Assembly (NCBI RefSeq): GCF_003318255.1
Contig: NZ_QOCF01000036.1
Location: 1-64,000 of the forward strand
Direction: 5' to 3'
Source of the DNA: Ruegeria sp. A3M17
GTDB taxonomy: Bacteria; Pseudomonadota; Alphaproteobacteria; Rhodobacterales; Rhodobacteraceae
DNA: 64,000 nucleotides
Shown: positions 60,440 through 64,000 of the stretch, piece by piece
Layout of the letters: each line of letters starts with the position of its first letter
Position numbering within the stretch: position 1 is the first letter of the stretch
Made by a program: the position numbers and the translations under genes
The notes under the pieces: model-generated
The model's database searches: none
Seen by the model: the letters and a program-made list of their open reading frames with translations, nothing else
Told to the model about the DNA's origin: nothing

Positions 60440-61927
60440 TTATCTGTTGGCGGTGTTGGGCAATCTGGTTGAGACATTGGAATAGGGGACTTGCTCCAGA
60501 TTGCACAGAAACGCACCTGGCGCAGAAACGGCAAAAACGTCGGCTGCAATGGGCTCAAAATCGGCCCTGAAATGCGTCGTGCTCTTTACGCAGACGACGG
60601 AATAATGCGTTGGATCAAGCCCAATATGAGTAAAATGTGCACGATCCAGACATTGATTAGGTAGGCTTGTGACAACGAGGTCGATCTCGGCTTCGAAACC
60701 AACCAACCGTAATGCAGCTGTCTTGCCAAGCGTTGCAACACCACCGCCATACATTTCACCAGTATAGCGGCATGTGCCATCCCCTAAGGCCAGTACTTCA
60801 AACTCTGCTTTGATCGGAACGTGCCCAGCTAAGTTGGACTTTGCACCGATCGCCAGTTTGACCATTGCACCTTCACCTGCCGCATGGGCTTGTTCTGCAC
60901 TTTCCGGATCATGGAACAGGCCCATCAAAACACTTTTTGTACCACCTTCAATCAGTGCTGCCAGCAACCCAGTGGTATCAGACGTCCCGCCCGCACCGGC
61001 GTTGTCCTGAACATCTGCCAAAACAACCGGCTTTTTCCGACTTTGGCGGCATGTCAAAACCGCTTCTTCCAAAGACAGCATTGAGCAATCAAGATCCGCT
61101 TCACGGGCCATAAACAAATTGACGATCTCGTCTGCAGCAGCGGCAGCTTTGTTGGCAGTGGCAGCGTAGACAACGCAAGACGGGCCTGTGTCTGGGAAAT
61201 CTGCCGCTGTAAAACCTAGAGCGATCTCTGCCAGGATTCCCTGCTGCTCCAACCTTGCTGGAACTTGATAGATTTCGTCGAAGGGCGGAGCGCCAGTATA
61301 TTGCGCGTGCAGGGGGATGAGATAAGGCACCGCTCGGAACGCTTTGAATAGTGTTTCGCCATCGAAAAGGCACTGCAGGACAGGAACGCATCGTGCGCCA
61401 GTTTCTGCCATATCCAAATGGGGATAGGTGCGAAAAATCGACAGGTAATCCGCGTGTTCCACCATCTGAGCAGATATGTTGGCATGCAGGTCTAAACTTG
61501 CAACCACTGGAATTTTGGGGCCCACGGCTTCACGCACACGGCGCAATATCTCTCCTTCGCCGTCGGCAAGATTTTCGGTGACCATTGCCCCGTGGAGATC
61601 AAGAAAAACGCCGTCGATGTGACCCGCTTCTTTAATTCCATCTAACAGCTTCCCGCAAATCGTTTCGAATGCGTGATCGGTTACATGAGCGGACGGCTCG
61701 GCTGAGCACCACAGTATCGGCTCGATTTCAAACCCTGCGGCGGCAGCCGCCGCGGCAAAACCTGCGACAGGTAGGTTCATACCATCAGTTTCCAAGATAA
61801 CCTGTGAGCCGTGCAACATGCCGGGCCAAGAATCTGCCATCTCGAACTTGTGCAGACCTGCTTTTGACACACCGAAGCAATTGGTTTCATGCTGAAACCC
61901 CGCGATCGCAATACGCTTGGTCGTCAT
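60440..61927 (-). CDS. M81-family (MlrC-like) metallopeptidase
   Basis: The product has 495 residues. It begins KRIAIAGFQHETNCFG, the metal-binding motif (H-E-T-N) of MlrC proteins. GVFLDLHGAMVTEN, VASLDLHANIS and RTYPHLDMAETG follow, with His and Asp residues for zinc, and the C-terminal MlrC_C domain starts near VVLADVQDNAGAGGTSDTTGLL. MlrC itself cleaves linearised microcystin; most relatives are of unknown substrate and sit beside peptide transporters. Its ATG overlaps the stop of the amidohydrolase gene by one base (TAATG), so they are co-translated. Confidence 0.88.
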   Translation of the reverse strand: MTTKRIAIAGFQHETNCFGVSKAGLHKFEMADSWPGMLHGSQVILETDGMNLPVAGFAAAAAAAGFEIEPILWCSAEPSAHVTDHAFETICGKLLDGIKEAGHIDGVFLDLHGAMVTENLADGEGEILRRVREAVGPKIPVVASLDLHANISAQMVEHADYLSIFRTYPHLDMAETGARCVPVLQCLFDGETLFKAFRAVPYLIPLHAQYTGAPPFDEIYQVPARLEQQGILAEIALGFTAADFPDTGPSCVVYAATANKAAAAADEIVNLFMAREADLDCSMLSLEEAVLTCRQSRKKPVVLADVQDNAGAGGTSDTTGLLAALIEGGTKSVLMGLFHDPESAEQAHAAGEGAMVKLAIGAKSNLAGHVPIKAEFEVLALGDGTCRYTGEMYGGGVATLGKTAALRLVGFEAEIDLVVTSLPNQCLDRAHFTHIGLDPTHYSVVCVKSTTHFRADFEPIAADVFAVSAPGAFLCNLEQVPYSNVSTRLPNTANR

Positions 61928-63573
61928 TAGGTGTGCTCGATTTCTTTTTTGCGATACGTTGCAGCAAAAACACTTTGGCCGGCGCGGATCGTTTCGAGCA
62001 CCTGTGTATCATTCAGACGGTTCGGATCGTGAAGGGGATTGCGCGAGAGGACAACGAAGTCCGCAATTTTACCCGTCTCGATAGATCCGCGCCGATCCTC
62101 CTTGAACACCTGCCAGGCGGCGTCGATGGTTTGGGCACGCAAAGCTGAAAGAACGCTGATCTTCTGATCCTCGCCAAGCACACGGCCTGAAGAGGTTTTC
62201 CGATTTACCGCACAATGGGCCAGATGGATTGGACGTGTTGGCGTGACCGACGCGTCGTTGTGGATCGTATAACGCACGCCAAACCGCTCGGCTGATGCTG
62301 CCGGGGATATCCTCTCGGACCGCTCGGGGCCCAAGAAGGTGTCATAGTGGCGTTCCCCCCAAAAATAAACATGCGCGGGAAAGAAGCTAACGGTAAGGCC
62401 AAGTTGGGCCATACGCTCTAATTGATCATCCCGCAGGGCCTGGCCATGAATAATGGTGTGCCGATGATCTGCGCGGGGATACGCACGCAGTACTTTTTCA
62501 ACCGCATCAATGAACATCTCGGCGCCGGCATCGCCGTTGCAGTGGCAATGAATCTGTAAACCCCTGCTATGCAGTTTGCTGACATCAGCATCCAGCTGCT
62601 CTTGCGAGGTGTAAGTCATCCCACGAGGATGTTCTGGATCAGCCGGCTTGAAATACGGAACAGACAGATACGCGGTCTGCAACTGAAAAGCCCCATCCGT
62701 GAACAGTTTGCGCGGACCTAGTGTGAAATGCGGGTTGCCGGGCCAGTTCGTGCCGATCCATTGGGTACTTAGCTCTGGCTCCAGTCTTCCGACGGGTAAC
62801 AGCTCGATATCAATTCCCGGATCCTGATCTGCGGGCAGGCTGGCGAAGTGATCCAGCATGGTTTGCGACGTCCAGGCATTTTGGGCATAGGTCACCCCAT
62901 GGGTCAGATATTCGTCACGGCAGGCATCAAAGCCCTGCCAGAACCTTTCGCGGTCAATCAGGAAATCGGTATCGCCCATCTCTCCCATGGCCGAAAGACC
63001 TTCGATCAATCCCGTTAGGGCTCCGGTTTCAGGGTCACGGCCAAAACGGCCACCGTCCGGGTCTGGTGTGTGACGGGTTACCCCACGCTTCTCAAGCGCA
63101 AGAGAATTTGCCGTGCCATTGTGACCCGATGCATGAATAACCCAGATTGGATGACGCTGTGATACCTTGTCCAACTCGGCCCGCGTGGGCATACGACCTT
63201 CGAGAATGGATGTATTGTCAATCGACACTCCCATGATCCATTCACCCTCGGGCGTTGCACTAGCCTTTTCCCGCAGCCTGTCCAACGCCTGCGCCATGGT
63301 CCGGCAATCCCCTAAAGGAGGCGACGACAGGTCAACACGGAACAGCCGGATGAACCCCGGATCCGGGAAATGCCCGTGAGGGTCAATAAACGCGGGCATC
63401 AGAGTGCGCCCCTGCAGGTTGCGTTCCTGAGTATCCGCAGGCATGCAAGCGCGCAGATCGGCCTCGGTTCCAACGTCCTTGATCCTGTGTCCTTCGGTCA
63501 GAACCGCCTCCGGCGAAGAATTCTGCGCATCCATTGTCAGGATTGTGCCGTTGAAGAAAAGTGTACTTGGCAT
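61927..63573 (-). CDS. YtcJ-like amidohydrolase
   Basis: From ATG 63573 (AGGA six bases upstream) the product has 548 residues; an upstream start at 63654 would lie in the ATPase gene. STLFFNGTILTMDAQ begins the beta-sandwich; FIDPHGHFPDPGF supplies the metal-binding HxH. LQIHCHCNGDAGAEMFIDAVE, HTIIHGQAL and IHNDASVTP are the further His/Asp sites of Amidohydro_3 (YtcJ) proteins. The family hydrolyses amide or cyclic C-N bonds. It lies between the dipeptide-type ABC ATPase and the MlrC-like gene, suggesting hydrolysis of an imported amide. Confidence 0.88.
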   Translation of the reverse strand: MPSTLFFNGTILTMDAQNSSPEAVLTEGHRIKDVGTEADLRACMPADTQERNLQGRTLMPAFIDPHGHFPDPGFIRLFRVDLSSPPLGDCRTMAQALDRLREKASATPEGEWIMGVSIDNTSILEGRMPTRAELDKVSQRHPIWVIHASGHNGTANSLALEKRGVTRHTPDPDGGRFGRDPETGALTGLIEGLSAMGEMGDTDFLIDRERFWQGFDACRDEYLTHGVTYAQNAWTSQTMLDHFASLPADQDPGIDIELLPVGRLEPELSTQWIGTNWPGNPHFTLGPRKLFTDGAFQLQTAYLSVPYFKPADPEHPRGMTYTSQEQLDADVSKLHSRGLQIHCHCNGDAGAEMFIDAVEKVLRAYPRADHRHTIIHGQALRDDQLERMAQLGLTVSFFPAHVYFWGERHYDTFLGPERSERISPAASAERFGVRYTIHNDASVTPTRPIHLAHCAVNRKTSSGRVLGEDQKISVLSALRAQTIDAAWQVFKEDRRGSIETGKIADFVVLSRNPLHDPNRLNDTQVLETIRAGQSVFAATYRKKEIEHT

Positions 63574-63584
63574 TGGGCTTCCTA

Positions 63585-64000
63585 CTACGATAACGGCGCC
63601 AGACAACGCAGCCCGTGGCCGCCGTCCACTTCCCATTCTGGAGTCTGGGTGCAAATGTCCTTTGCAAAAGGACAGCGTTCACGGAATTCACATCCAGAGG
63701 GGCGTTTGAGCAGGCTGGGGGGTTCACCTTTTAGGGCAATCCGTTCCAACCGCGCATCCGGATCCGGCTCTGGGTTGGCGCTTAACAGGCAGCGGGTGTA
63801 GGGGTGGCGCGGATCTCTGAAAATCGTCTCGGTTGTGCCTTCTTCTACCAACCGGCCCAGATACATGATGCCCATTCTGTCGGCCACGTGGCGTACAACG
63901 CTGAGGTTATGGGTGATGATTACCATCGCCAGACCCAGCCGTTCGCGCAGATCGTTGAGCAGGTTCAAAAGCTCACCTTGCACCGACACATCGAGGCCTG
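63585..64000 (-). CDS. Dipeptide/oligopeptide ABC ATPase, C-terminal part
   Basis: The frame is open at the right edge; about 138 residues are present. GLDVSVQ is the D-loop directly after Walker B, and VIITHNLSVVRHVADRMGIMYLGRLVE contains the H-loop His. The tail ETIFRDPRHPYTRCLLSANP followed by the Cys-containing GCEFRERCPFAKDIC is the oligo_HPY domain of DppD/DppF/OppD-type ATPases. GTG at 63989 is not the real start. The amidohydrolase gene begins 11 bases after its stop, so the peptide transporter, amidohydrolase and MlrC-like gene form one operon entering from the right. Confidence 0.9.
   Translation of the reverse strand, partial: GLDVSVQGELLNLLNDLRERLGLAMVIITHNLSVVRHVADRMGIMYLGRLVEEGTTETIFRDPRHPYTRCLLSANPEPDPDARLERIALKGEPPSLLKRPSGCEFRERCPFAKDICTQTPEWEVDGGHGLRCLAPLS

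Overview
The window looks like chromosome or megaplasmid DNA of an alphaproteobacterium, most likely a Rhodobacteraceae (Roseobacter-group) marine bacterium. This is inferred from gene content: ExoF/ExoP/ExoY-type polysaccharide genes, erythritol-type sugar-alcohol genes with a SorC regulator, and a methylated-amine operon with TMADH-like, Rieske and MttB-like enzymes. No rRNA or tRNA gene is present to confirm it.

Layout. 1-3.7 kb: the end of an ABC-F ATPase, a ParDE-type toxin-antitoxin pair, a frameshifted DUF2520/Rossmann gene and an FeS-type photolyase (PhrB-like). 4.2-34.8 kb: one large locus joining a hybrid NRPS-PKS to exopolysaccharide genes. A 3,280-residue synthase (A-PCP-KS-AT-ACP-aminotransferase-C-A-PCP) converges on a minus-strand operon of a C-PCP-TE NRPS, a GINT1-like beta-propeller protein and a secreted GH39-like hydrolase. 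A plus-strand series follows, with an ExoF-like export protein, an ExoP-like Wzz/tyrosine kinase, three glycosyltransferases, a Wzy-like polymerase, an ExoY-like initiating transferase and a Wzx-like flippase. Among these lie a CocE-type hydrolase, an Sfp-type phosphopantetheinyl transferase, a TIGR04325-type methyltransferase and two unrecognised small reading frames. The arrangement suggests that a small beta-amino acyl-peptide and a polysaccharide are made together, possibly joined.

34.9-47.2 kb: a ten-gene minus-strand operon for uptake and breakdown of a sugar alcohol or related sugar. It holds a ribose-type ABC transporter, a SorC regulator, an aldo/keto reductase, a GlpD/EryB-like FAD dehydrogenase, a DhnA-type aldolase, an FGGY kinase, a quinone-oxidoreductase-like dehydrogenase and a GMC oxidoreductase. 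Two hairpins separate the binding-protein gene from the rest.

47.5-60.3 kb: an eight-gene minus-strand operon with a divergent TetR regulator. It has a polyamine-type ABC transporter, a TMADH-like flavoprotein, a Rieske oxygenase, an MttB-superfamily protein and a class III aminotransferase, and is predicted to import, N-demethylate and deaminate a methylated amine. A perfect 18-bp palindrome sits just downstream of a promoter with a consensus -35 box. The block is bracketed by decayed IS6-type transposase fragments in the same orientation, with further IS6-type and IS3-type debris on the right.

60.4-64.0 kb: an MlrC-like M81 protein, a YtcJ-like amidohydrolase and the end of a dipeptide-type ABC ATPase running off the right edge. 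No CRISPR array, phage region or intact transposon was seen.
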